A stretch of DNA of 27,548 nucleotides from an uncultured Muribaculaceae bacterium (GCA_910578305.1 CAJTQH010000018.1:1-27548); one strand, 5' to 3'; shown: positions 7,293 through 15,449, counted from the first letter of the stretch. Made by a program: numbers and translations. The notes: generated by a model from the sequence alone, not told the origin.

Positions 7293-9863
7293 ATGCAGCC
7301 AATTGATTACACTAAACTCAGCGAGAGTACAAAATCATTATTGCAACGTGCCAATTCATTGGCACGAGAGTCGCATTTTGATGAAATAACCACTACATTG
7401 ATTTTGATTGCCATGGTTCAGCAGTCAAAAGAAATGTTACGCTTTGTTTTAGACAAACTTAATGTGGACTATCAGCAGTTCTGCACTCGACTGAGCGGTT
7501 ACATTCAAAATGCGAACCGATTTCACAATGGCAATCCACAATTCTCTACTCAGTGTAATCAAGTCATTGTCAAATCTATTTCCTCTTACAGGGATCATAA
7601 TAGAGGGCTTGTACCTCCGGAAGCCGTTCTATTGGAAATGACTTCTACTAATAATGAGGTTTCAGCTCTTTTTAGTGAGTTTCACATCAGCAATCGTAGA
7701 TTGTCGGAAGCCATCGAAACCTATTCGGCTGGCAACCGAATATCTTCTAACGAGGATGAAGAACAGGCTTCACTCACAAATCTTGAAAAGTATGCCGTAA
7801 ATCTGCGTAAACTTGCCGAAGAAGGATATATCGAACCTACCATAGGTAGAGACGATGAGATTAGACGAATACTTCAGATAGTATCACGAAAAACCAAAAA
7901 CAATCCTATCCTGATTGGGGAACCGGGCACTGGCAAGACTGCTATTATTGAAGGCCTTGCATTCAGGCTTAATCGTGGAGATGTACCTGAAGACATGAAA
8001 CATCTTCAGCTGTATAGCCTAGATGTTGCTACTCTTGTTGCCGGATCCTCAATGCAAGGTGAATTTGAGTCTCGCCTTAAGTCAATCGTGAATGAACTAA
8101 AACACGCTCCGCAAGTTCTATTGTTTATCGACGAAATACACCTGCTCTTAGGAGCCGGAGGTGGCGGAGGTGCAATGGATGCTGCTAATATTTTGAAACC
8201 TGAACTTGCGAGGAATGGAATAAAAGTTATCGGCGCAACTACATTTGACGAATATAATAAATTCGTTGAAAGTGATCAGGCGTTTGCTCGTCGCTTCCAA
8301 CGAATTGTAATTGATGAGCCTTCAATCGAAAGTTCTATTTCAATTCTTCGAGGGATAAAATCGAGATTTGAGGCTCACCATAGAATTAAAATTCTCGACG
8401 AAGCCATTGTCGCATCAGTTTGTCTATCCGCAAAATATGTAACTGATAGATTTCTTCCTGACAAAGCTATTGATGTTTTGGATGAAACCGCTTCAAGAAT
8501 GCGAATTGACAGATCATCAGTGCCCGAAGAACTTGATTCGCTTTCTCGCACGGTTCGTCAGAAAGAAATTGAGAGAGAGTCATTACTTCAAGATGCTCAT
8601 TATTCGCCTCGCATAAGCGAACTGGAACAGGAAATTTCGCAACTCAAGGAGCGAGAAAATATCCTTAATGCGAAATGGGTTAACGAGCGTCGTCAATTCG
8701 ATAGACTTCAATCCTATCAAAACAATCTTATACAATTAGCAGAAAATAGAGAACAGGCAGAAGCTATTGGCCGTTATGATGAAGCGGCTCGATATAATCG
8801 AGAGTCCGAGCGAGTAGAAGCAGAAATAAATGCGCTAATGCAAGAGATGGCCGAGAGTGATTCTCCACTCTTAAAACTTGCATTAGATTCTAATGACATC
8901 AAGGAAACGATTACTCGCTCTACCGGCATCCCGGTTCATTCAATGAACGATGACGAACTGATGCATTTGACAAGTATGCAAGACATCCTCGCAGACATTG
9001 TCAAGGGTCAGGACCATGCAATCCAGTCCGTCTGCAATGTAATTAAGCGCTCACGACTTGGATTGGGAAATGAGAACGCACCGATTGGCTCCTTCTTGTT
9101 TATGGGAACCACAGGCGTAGGCAAGACCGAATTAGCCAAAGCATTGTCTGAATTTCTTTTTGGTAGCCGAGATATGCTGATACGCATTGACATGAGCGAA
9201 TATCAACAAGAACATAGTGTATCCAGATTATTTGGTGCACCTCCTGGATATGTTGGCTATGACCAAGGAGGACAACTTACTGAAGCCGTTCGCCGTAAAC
9301 CATATTCAGTTATACTTTTAGATGAAATAGAGAAAGCTCATCCAAAAATTTGCGAAACACTTCTTCAAGTTTTGGATGATGGACACATGACCGATGGCAA
9401 GGGCCGCACTGTCAATTTCAAGAATGCGGTCATTATTATGACCTCTAACCTTGGAGCTGAATTGATTGAGCAACAAGAAAATTTTCATTTGCCTCTTGTC
9501 CGAGAGTCAATGATTCAGCTTCTAAAACAGCAAACATCGCCAGAGTTCGTGAACAGAATTGATGACATAATTGTATTCAATCCGCTTAATGACTCTGTAC
9601 TTAAATCAATTGCAGAAAAGATTGTACGCAATGCTGTGCAAAAGCTTCAATCTACCGGATATGATATACAACTTAGTGAAAACGTTGCAGCTCATATAGC
9701 TCGTAATATAGATACATCTATGGGTGCTCGTCCAATAAAGCGCATTGTTGAGCATGAAGTAATCGATGAAATTATTAACAAAATCCTTATTGGAGATTTA
9801 GTCAAGTCATCGCCTATATTCATTAGAGTATGCGATAACAAATTAACATTTGCCAATGAGTAA
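7293..9863 (+). CDS. ClpB-like double AAA+ unfoldase/disaggregase
   Basis: This 856-residue protein equals ClpB in length and layout. It has a divergent N-domain (1-145), NBD1 with Walker A GEPGTGKT (209-216) and Walker B LLFIDE (276-281), and a charged coiled-coil middle domain (about 405-535). NBD2 carries Walker A GTTGVGKT (605-612), Walker B VILLDE (673-678), pore loop GYVGYDQGG (652-660) and NRID (754-757). An arginine-finger-like FARRFQ is at 331-336. The usual NBD1 pore loop KYRG is replaced by SMQG (253-256), so the substrate-gripping tyrosine is missing. No ClpP-docking tripeptide is evident. In this operon it is likely a dedicated remodelling motor for modified or foreign proteins rather than the housekeeping ClpB; that role is inferred from context. 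Confidence 0.9.
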   Translation: MQPIDYTKLSESTKSLLQRANSLARESHFDEITTTLILIAMVQQSKEMLRFVLDKLNVDYQQFCTRLSGYIQNANRFHNGNPQFSTQCNQVIVKSISSYRDHNRGLVPPEAVLLEMTSTNNEVSALFSEFHISNRRLSEAIETYSAGNRISSNEDEEQASLTNLEKYAVNLRKLAEEGYIEPTIGRDDEIRRILQIVSRKTKNNPILIGEPGTGKTAIIEGLAFRLNRGDVPEDMKHLQLYSLDVATLVAGSSMQGEFESRLKSIVNELKHAPQVLLFIDEIHLLLGAGGGGGAMDAANILKPELARNGIKVIGATTFDEYNKFVESDQAFARRFQRIVIDEPSIESSISILRGIKSRFEAHHRIKILDEAIVASVCLSAKYVTDRFLPDKAIDVLDETASRMRIDRSSVPEELDSLSRTVRQKEIERESLLQDAHYSPRISELEQEISQLKERENILNAKWVNERRQFDRLQSYQNNLIQLAENREQAEAIGRYDEAARYNRESERVEAEINALMQEMAESDSPLLKLALDSNDIKETITRSTGIPVHSMNDDELMHLTSMQDILADIVKGQDHAIQSVCNVIKRSRLGLGNENAPIGSFLFMGTTGVGKTELAKALSEFLFGSRDMLIRIDMSEYQQEHSVSRLFGAPPGYVGYDQGGQLTEAVRRKPYSVILLDEIEKAHPKICETLLQVLDDGHMTDGKGRTVNFKNAVIIMTSNLGAELIEQQENFHLPLVRESMIQLLKQQTSPEFVNRIDDIIVFNPLNDSVLKSIAEKIVRNAVQKLQSTGYDIQLSENVAAHIARNIDTSMGARPIKRIVEHEVIDEIINKILIGDLVKSSPIFIRVCDNKLTFANE

Positions 9864-9868
9864 ATATT

Positions 9869-10879
9869 ATGGCTTTAGTTTATAACGAAACCACAGGTAA
9901 TTTCGATGACATACAATCACCTCCGATAATTAGATATTATCGGATTCAAGAAAATTTGCCATTCTTCCAAGGAGATCAGGTAACTCTCATTTGGCAAATT
10001 GATGCAGCCAATCATATCTTCATAGATGATGAAGAACGAGATGGCAATTCTCTTGAAGTATTGCTTGATACTGTGGGCCAAAAGAAATTTAAACTGAGGG
10101 CTACCAATTCAGACGGCACTGCTGAGCGTGAAATTACGCTAGAAGTCCTACCTTGCCCTAAATTTGAGATACATCCTTCTGCTACTGTCCTTCATAAGGG
10201 CAGAAACGAAAATGTCGTTTTCAGATGGACTATTGAAAATGCGAGAGACATTAAACTAATCAGCGGAAACGAGCGCACTGAACTTGCAGAAACTGGTGAA
10301 GCCACGTTCTCGCCCATTGAAGATACCCAGTTTACCTTTGAGGCAAATGGCTTAGAGGGTAATCGTGTATTCCGACACATAATTCCAATAAAGATTAGGG
10401 AGGCTGCTCGAATAGACTTCAAAGTCAATCGGCAATTCTCCTATCCAAATCTTCCGATAATCCTTTCTTGGAATGTCGATAATTGCATAGGTGTTACAAT
10501 TGATGATTTTGGAGAGCAACCATCACAAGGCGTGCTGGAAGTTACCCCAGGTGTTGACACAACGTATGTAATTCGAGTCCAAGATGCCTTTGGGGAAGAA
10601 CGAAGAACTATAACGGTGCGGATGCTACCACTTCCAGTCATTAAACAAATTTTAGTTCCAACGCCCAAGGTTGATGAATCTTTTGATATATCATACGCAA
10701 CTCCTCAATTTAAGGCGAACATATCAGTCCCGTCTTTTGAGACTTCGTTAGTTAAGCTGAGTTTACCCGAGGTCCCTAAATTAAAGGATTCATTCTTCGT
10801 AAGGTCCATTTCTTCTGGAAAGAAAAAACGAATAAAGAACCCATTCAAATCTCTTTACGCATATTTTTTTAGAAAATAA
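9869..10879 (+). CDS. Cytoplasmic protein with three Ig-like beta-sandwich repeats
   Basis: This 336-residue protein has no signal peptide or membrane helix. Three repeats of about 75-80 residues are visible at 19-95, 98-176 and 180-254. Each has a conserved core Trp (Trp42, Trp120, Trp201) in a V.LIW.I/V pattern. Each ends with a T.ytl.A.n..G......I.V.VLP-type strand run. A proline-rich spacer and a basic tail (KKKRIKNPFKSLYAYFFRK) follow. Such modules usually mediate protein contacts, and here it may be a scaffold or sensor. Its first residues, ALVYNETTGNFDD, match a segment of the 56-residue operon protein. It starts 5 nt after the ClpB-like gene. I do not recognise a named family. Confidence 0.75.
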   Translation: MALVYNETTGNFDDIQSPPIIRYYRIQENLPFFQGDQVTLIWQIDAANHIFIDDEERDGNSLEVLLDTVGQKKFKLRATNSDGTAEREITLEVLPCPKFEIHPSATVLHKGRNENVVFRWTIENARDIKLISGNERTELAETGEATFSPIEDTQFTFEANGLEGNRVFRHIIPIKIREAARIDFKVNRQFSYPNLPIILSWNVDNCIGVTIDDFGEQPSQGVLEVTPGVDTTYVIRVQDAFGEERRTITVRMLPLPVIKQILVPTPKVDESFDISYATPQFKANISVPSFETSLVKLSLPEVPKLKDSFFVRSISSGKKKRIKNPFKSLYAYFFRK

Positions 10880-10890
10880 ACACTTCATAT

Positions 10891-12375
10891 ATGGCAAGAA
10901 CAAATTCAACATCTCAAGCAAGAGAAATCGAGACAGAATGTCCCGGTTGCATCAACGAGTTTCTCTGGTCTTGCGCCGGAGTAAACAAAGCAGTCCTACG
11001 CCAGTGTCCTTCTGACTACTCCAAGTATGCTGGTATTGGCGGCATGATTCTTTTTACAGCCATCATGGCTGCCATCTCTGGAGGTTACGCTCTCTACTTT
11101 GTTTTTAATAGCTATTACACAGCAGGGCTCTTTGGGCTATTTTGGGGGTTGCTTATCTTCAATCTTGATCGTTTCATCGTAAACACGATGTATTCAGATG
11201 GCAAACATTCCATTTCATGGGCTGAAATACGTTCTGGTCTCCCTCGTATTATCATGGCAATCTTTCTAGGACTTGTTATTTCCACACCGTTGGAGATGAA
11301 GATATTTAGTGACCAAATCAACTCGCAGCTTTTGCAGGATAATGGTCGTCGCATAGAGCAGGCAAAACTAGCTTATAAAGGCCTTTATGATGAGTTAGAC
11401 AAATACGAATTACAAAAGCATGATATTCATGTCGAGGGTGATACCATTCAAAAATCCATAGACCAAGCTGAAAAGGATCTCAAAGATGAAATCGAAGGCG
11501 TAAGCCTAAATGGTAAACCTGGAAAAGGCCCCGTATACTCTGGAAAAGCTAGATACATAGAGCAACTTAAATCTTCTCTCGAACGATGGGAGGCACTAAA
11601 ACAACCAGATATCGAGCGTTTAGACAAAGAGATAGCACGCGTTAAAGAAGAAATTCGTAGACACGAAGAACAAATCGATAAGGACGCGACCCAAAACGGT
11701 TTTGCAGTCCGTTATGAAGCATTTGAAAATGTGACCAGTTGGCACGACCATCCTGCTCTTGCCTTGGTTGCCTTGATGATTACACTTCTGTTTGTTATCA
11801 TCGAAACAGCTCCGACGTTCCTCAAAATGATGATGGAGGATGGACCGTATGACAATTTGCTTAGAGCTCAAAAATATAAAACAAAAGTTTTAGCTGATAA
11901 AAGCATTTCGGATGTAAATGATGCAGTTAATACTTGTGTGCGTATCTCTACAATGAAGAATAAAAAACGGTTAGAGGCTGAGACAATTGCCAATGAAGAA
12001 ATAATGGCGAAAATTGCTCGTGCTCAGGCAGAACTTCTTGAAACCGCAATAGCCGGTTGGAAAGAAATCGAACTGGAAAAGATTCGTCAAAATCCTTCGG
12101 CTTATGTCGTGTCCTTAGTTCCACCACAACAAGAAATGCAAGTGGTTGCAGCCGAAGATGGCAATCTCTCAGAGTATTCGGTCGCTAATCCAGGAGAGAT
12201 GGCCGCATCTTCATCTTCCGTAATAGAAGAAGCCGCCACAATATCTCCAGAGAGCAGCCCTGAAGAAATGGTTAACGCAGCTAATAATACGGCAGAAGAT
12301 ATTATTTCCGAAAATTTAGCATCAACGGAAGCCAATCTTTCAGCGGCAGAAACCAACAATCGAGAACAAGTATGA
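10891..12375 (+). CDS. DUF4407 four-helix membrane protein with coiled coil
   Basis: This 494-residue protein matches the DUF4407 family, whose N-terminal signature is FLW.CAG...VL..CP..Y.KYAGIGG. Predicted membrane helices are at about 47-72, 77-97 and 116-135, including the family hallmark WGLLIFNLDRFIV. A long charged coiled-coil region (about 150-270) is followed by a fourth helix at about 287-306 and an acidic, Ala/Ser/Glu-rich cytoplasmic tail (about 390-494). The family has no established function that I know. Here it is the only integral membrane member of the operon, so it may be an anchor or a membrane-acting effector. Its stop overlaps the next small gene as ATGA. Confidence 0.85.
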   Translation: MARTNSTSQAREIETECPGCINEFLWSCAGVNKAVLRQCPSDYSKYAGIGGMILFTAIMAAISGGYALYFVFNSYYTAGLFGLFWGLLIFNLDRFIVNTMYSDGKHSISWAEIRSGLPRIIMAIFLGLVISTPLEMKIFSDQINSQLLQDNGRRIEQAKLAYKGLYDELDKYELQKHDIHVEGDTIQKSIDQAEKDLKDEIEGVSLNGKPGKGPVYSGKARYIEQLKSSLERWEALKQPDIERLDKEIARVKEEIRRHEEQIDKDATQNGFAVRYEAFENVTSWHDHPALALVALMITLLFVIIETAPTFLKMMMEDGPYDNLLRAQKYKTKVLADKSISDVNDAVNTCVRISTMKNKKRLEAETIANEEIMAKIARAQAELLETAIAGWKEIELEKIRQNPSAYVVSLVPPQQEMQVVAAEDGNLSEYSVANPGEMAASSSSVIEEAATISPESSPEEMVNAANNTAEDIISENLASTEANLSAAETNNREQV

Positions 12376-12530
12376 AGATTCCCGGATTATCATTCTCTTG
12401 GAAAAGAGCTCTTGGGATAACCCAAGCGAAACAACAGTTTGCAAGACAAACAGGAATACCAACGTCGAAAGACGGACTTGAAAGAAAAATCGGTAATGTT
12501 ATAATAAAGTCTCTATTCTGCAAGAGATAA
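12372..12530 (+). CDS. 52-residue basic protein closing the operon
   Basis: ATG at 12372 overlaps the DUF4407 stop (ATGA), and the frame runs 52 codons to TAA at 12528-12530. The product is strongly basic, with segments SFSWKRALGITQAKQQFA and RQTGIPTSKDGLERKIG. The pattern SFSWKRA.G...K...AR.TGIPT.K.G..RKIG gives me the impression of a widespread family of tiny basic bacterial proteins, but I cannot verify or name it. The coupled start is the best evidence that it is real. It may bind nucleic acid or partner with the DUF4407 protein. Confidence 0.65.
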   Translation: MKIPGLSFSWKRALGITQAKQQFARQTGIPTSKDGLERKIGNVIIKSLFCKR

Positions 12531-12556
12531 ACTTATCATATTACAACGAATGTTTT

Positions 12557-12592
12557 GGTTTGGTTCGGGCTTTATATATGCCCGGACAAACC
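12557..12592 (+). repeat. Hairpin just after the island operon
   Basis: GGTTTGGTTCGGGC pairs with GCCCGGACAAACC around an AT-rich loop. It lies 26 nt past the last operon stop and has no U-run, so it may be a 3'-end stabilising hairpin rather than a terminator by itself. Confidence 0.5.
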
Positions 12593-12672
12593 TAAACCTA
12601 TATATGGAGATGGCTGGGCAAAAGAGAAAGGGACACTGAGAGGACAAGAGGAATATTCAGAGAGCGACAGTA

Positions 12673-12707
12673 GGCGTTGCACCCATAAATGACGCCATTT
12701 CTTTTTT
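12673..12707 (+). terminator. Candidate terminator of the island operon
   Basis: GGCGT (12673-12677) pairs with ACGCC (12692-12696) and is followed by ATTTCTTTTTT. The stem is only 5 bp, so termination strength is doubtful. The remaining bases between 12531 and 12734 hold no gene I can support. Confidence 0.35.
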
Positions 12708-12734
12708 GACCAGCTAACTCAGTTAAGAATATAT

Positions 12735-12776
12735 AAAAACACCCAACTTTGCGTTTTGGGGTGCAAAATTGGGTGT
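12735..12776 (-). terminator. Intrinsic terminator of ssrA
   Basis: On the minus strand a 14-bp arm (12763-12776) pairs with its near-perfect complement (12739-12752) around a 10-nt loop, then continues into TTTTT (12735-12739). It lies 36 nt beyond the tmRNA 3' end and is a convincing Rho-independent terminator. Confidence 0.75.
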
Positions 12777-12811
12777 AACCTTTATAAAAGCATGGTAATT
12801 AGGCTTTTTTG

Positions 12812-13211
12812 TGGAGCTGGAGGGACTCGAACCCTCGTCCAAACGTGGAACTAATGTGCTTTCTACATGCTTAGCTTTAACTTGGTTTTCGTGCCGGGGC
12901 AGGCAAAAAGCCACCAACCACGGCCTTATCCCCTAAAATTTCGGACGCATCGCGGGGCTTTCAGCATCCTATTTCCGATTTACCAGCACCGCCTGATCGA
13001 TTAGCCTCGGAACGATTGGCAATCGGGCGATGTCTTGTCGCTGCAACTGTTGCGGCGATTAAGCGTAATCTACTATACTTCGATTAGGCAGCAAGAGCGT
13101 AGTTATTTTCGCCATTTAAAAAAGTCGATGTCGGAGATTATAGAGCACCTTCCATCATGGCTCTGCATGCTTACACACCACCTCTACACGCTGTCAAAAC
13201 CAGTCAACCCC
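12812..13211 (-). ncRNA. ssrA: tmRNA (transfer-messenger RNA)
   Basis: The 3' end on the minus strand forms a tRNA-like T arm and acceptor (GAGGGTTCGAGTCCCTC, then CAGCTCC-A). The 5' end GGGGTTG at 13211 pairs with CAGCTCC to make the acceptor stem, and is followed by the typical tmRNA start GACTGGTTTTGACAGCG. The mRNA-like part encodes a tag ending in the protease signal ALAA. tmRNA with SmpB rescues stalled ribosomes and marks the unfinished protein for degradation. CCA is not encoded after the discriminator A, so it must be added. The 3' end faces the AT-rich island, and ssrA 3' ends are well-known integration targets. Confidence 0.95.
13084..13113 (-). other. tmRNA proteolysis-tag reading frame
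   Basis: On the minus strand the resume codon GGC starts GENNYALAA followed by TAA. With the alanine charged on tmRNA the tag is AGENNYALAA, as expected for Bacteroidetes. Confidence 0.9.
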
Positions 13212-13270
13212 ATATAGATTTATCACGTGATGTGACAGGCCCGAATGTCCGCTCCCGGATTTCGGGTGTA

Positions 13271-13278
13271 CAAAGATA
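13271..13278 (-). promoter_or_regulatory. -7 promoter box for ssrA
   Basis: The minus strand reads TATCTTTG, an exact TAnnTTTG box. Transcription would start near 13264, giving a leader of about 50 nt that contains a CCCGAA/TTCGGG hairpin and would be removed by RNase P. Confidence 0.5.
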
Positions 13279-13348
13279 CAACATTTCGCCGCCATTTTTG
13301 TTCAACAAAAAGTGGGCGATGCCGCATATTTAATATTTATTAACTATT

Positions 13349-15388
13349 TTATTCTGTTATGATGAGCCGTTTGCCTACATTGTCGATCTCTATGCGTCCC
13401 AGACGTCCGAGCACCGACTGCCCCAGAAGCAACGGGGCTTTCTGATTGCGCACTACGGTTGCGCGTACATTGGTCAGCTCGCATCCGGCAAAGTCGACTT
13501 TCCGGAGATTGATGACGGTACCTTCGGATATGTTGCCGTTGGCGTCGGTGTAGTATTCCGAGCCGACAACGTCTTTGGGTGTGATGTAGCCGTTTTTCAT
13601 CATAAATTCGGCTTCGACCAGAGAGAGGGTCACGTCGGACGCTCCGGTGTCGAACACAAAGTAGAGCGGCAAGCCGTTGATGGTGCACTGCACTTTTGTG
13701 ACTCCGCTCTCTTTCGTGAAGGGTATTTCGGATGTCTGTCCGGCGGTTACGGCTCCTGCCACATCGGCCGACGCCAGTGTGTCGGAGTCGTCAAGGCCGG
13801 TATCGTAGCATCGTGATTTCAGCGCAATGTAGTCGGGATGCGAACGCAGTGCCTCGTAGTCAGGCTCGGTGTCGATATTGGCAAACGGTATGCTGCCCAA
13901 CGATGCATGGTCGGCAAGGAGCTTCGCCGCTCTGCCGCCATCGCCGAGCACGGAGTAGAGCCGTGCGGCTTCGATGTACGAGCCAATGTCGTCGGGGTAG
14001 CGGCTCATGAGGCTGTCGACATAGGTCTTTGCCTCGTCGGAGCGTCCGAGCCGGGCAAGGATCACGGCCTTAAGGTTGCTCACAGTGGTGTCGGCGGCAA
14101 TAGCGAGTGCGCGTTCATAGCCGGCAATGGCAGCCTGCTCGTCGCCGGCCTCTCGGCTCAGATCGGCGAGGCGTAGATGAGATTTGCAAAACATGGTGTC
14201 GAGCACCGAGGCGGTGTTGAAGTTTTCGGTCGCCAAGTCGTTGTATCCCAATATCGTCTGTGACACGCCAAGTGCGTAATAGGCCATGGCGTTTTCGGGT
14301 TCGGATTCGATGAATCGCTCCCACTGCCGCACCGCTTCGTCAAATCGTCCCAGCTCTTCGAGGGCCATGGCCTGCTCGCCGATGAGTTCATGGTCGTCGG
14401 GATTCATCGGCTCGGCACGCCGGAATGCGGCCAATGCCCGGCCCGGATTGTTGAGTTCAAGCCATGCTCGGCCCTCATATTCGACAAACACACTGTTGGC
14501 ATCGATTTCGTTGGCTTTGCGAAACTCTTTTATCGCATCGTGGTATTTGCGGTTTTGCAGATACATGCGCCCAAGATAGTAGGGCCAGATGGCATTATTG
14601 TTGTCGCGTGCGGCCTTGACACGCAGTTTTGACACGAATATGGGCAGCTGCTCCTTTTCAACCCATGAGATGAAAGTCATGGCATATCGATCGTTAAGCT
14701 CCAGAGCCTTTATGATATCGTCGGCGGCCAGTGCATAACGTCCCTGCTTCCAGTACGACTCGGCTCTGAAGGAATAAGGCTGCGAATAGTCGGGCGACAG
14801 CCTCATGGCATATTCAAACTGCTTGATGGCATCGTTGTGGCGTCCCTGAGCCTGTGCGTTACGCCCCACACCCATATAGCCGGTAGTGTTGCCTTCGTCG
14901 AGCTCTATGATACGGCGATAGTCGCTGTCGGACAGGTCGTACTGCTTCATCTCGTAATACAATTGTCCGCGCGAGCCGTACACCGACAGAAAATCCGGCA
15001 AGAGTGCGAGCGTGCGCTCGAAGTCGGCCAGAGCCTTCGCCGTATCGGCTAAAGCGAGATATACTTCGGCGCGGTTGGCATAGGCCTGTCCCACCGTCTC
15101 CTTGTCTTTTTTAGGGAGATTTTTCAGTGCCTTGTTGAGAGCCGTTATGGCACCCGACGAATTGCCTTCGGCCATGTGAGCCATGGCCAGCCAATTGTAG
15201 GCATAGCCGTTGTCGGGATTATCGGAGAGCTCCTTGTTGAAGTATTCACGCGCCTGCTGATAATCCTCGCTATCCATGGCCTCCAGACCACGCTTGAAGT
15301 TATATGACTCCGTAGGCCCGGGGGACTTGGCCTTAGAAATGCCCGACAGAAATATGACGGCCAGCAATGCTACAAACAGTTTTTTCAT
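13349..15388 (-). CDS. Secreted TPR protein with C-terminal retropepsin-like aspartic protease domain
   Basis: This 679-residue protein starts with a clear signal peptide (MKKLFVALLAVIFLSGISKA). Many tetratricopeptide repeats fill roughly residues 25-510, for example AYNWLAMAHMAEGNSSGAI and AYYALGVSQTILGYNDLA. The C-terminal ~130 residues carry the retropepsin motif LYFVFDTGASDVTLS (catalytic Asp in DTG) and a second family segment APLLLGQSVLGRLG. It is probably periplasmic. Single-domain retropepsins act as dimers, so the TPRs may drive assembly or substrate binding. The frame extends upstream to 15439, but a -7 promoter box at 15442-15449 and the signal peptide favour the ATG at 15388. Peptide substrates are unknown. 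Confidence 0.88.
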   Translation of the reverse strand: MKKLFVALLAVIFLSGISKAKSPGPTESYNFKRGLEAMDSEDYQQAREYFNKELSDNPDNGYAYNWLAMAHMAEGNSSGAITALNKALKNLPKKDKETVGQAYANRAEVYLALADTAKALADFERTLALLPDFLSVYGSRGQLYYEMKQYDLSDSDYRRIIELDEGNTTGYMGVGRNAQAQGRHNDAIKQFEYAMRLSPDYSQPYSFRAESYWKQGRYALAADDIIKALELNDRYAMTFISWVEKEQLPIFVSKLRVKAARDNNNAIWPYYLGRMYLQNRKYHDAIKEFRKANEIDANSVFVEYEGRAWLELNNPGRALAAFRRAEPMNPDDHELIGEQAMALEELGRFDEAVRQWERFIESEPENAMAYYALGVSQTILGYNDLATENFNTASVLDTMFCKSHLRLADLSREAGDEQAAIAGYERALAIAADTTVSNLKAVILARLGRSDEAKTYVDSLMSRYPDDIGSYIEAARLYSVLGDGGRAAKLLADHASLGSIPFANIDTEPDYEALRSHPDYIALKSRCYDTGLDDSDTLASADVAGAVTAGQTSEIPFTKESGVTKVQCTINGLPLYFVFDTGASDVTLSLVEAEFMMKNGYITPKDVVGSEYYTDANGNISEGTVINLRKVDFAGCELTNVRATVVRNQKAPLLLGQSVLGRLGRIEIDNVGKRLIITE

Positions 15389-15441
15389 ATTAATTGAACC
15401 GATAACGAGTGCAGGGATAAAACATGTATTTGATGACAAAG

Positions 15442-15449
15442 CAAAGATA
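15442..15449 (-). promoter_or_regulatory. -7 promoter box for the TPR-retropepsin gene
   Basis: The minus strand reads TATCTTTG. It lies back to back with the pyrB promoter box, so this short region is divergent. Confidence 0.5.

Noticed and set aside
4018..12530. A ubiquitin-like (beta-grasp) protein inside the operon
   Set aside because: No product has the right size with a C-terminal Gly or Gly-Gly. The 56-residue protein is too short and the E2-like protein ends in GGNPTR after a clear E2 domain.
12812..12860. Possible tRNA gene from the T-arm sequence
   Set aside because: No D arm or anticodon arm fits nearby. The matching acceptor half is about 380 nt away, which makes it tmRNA.
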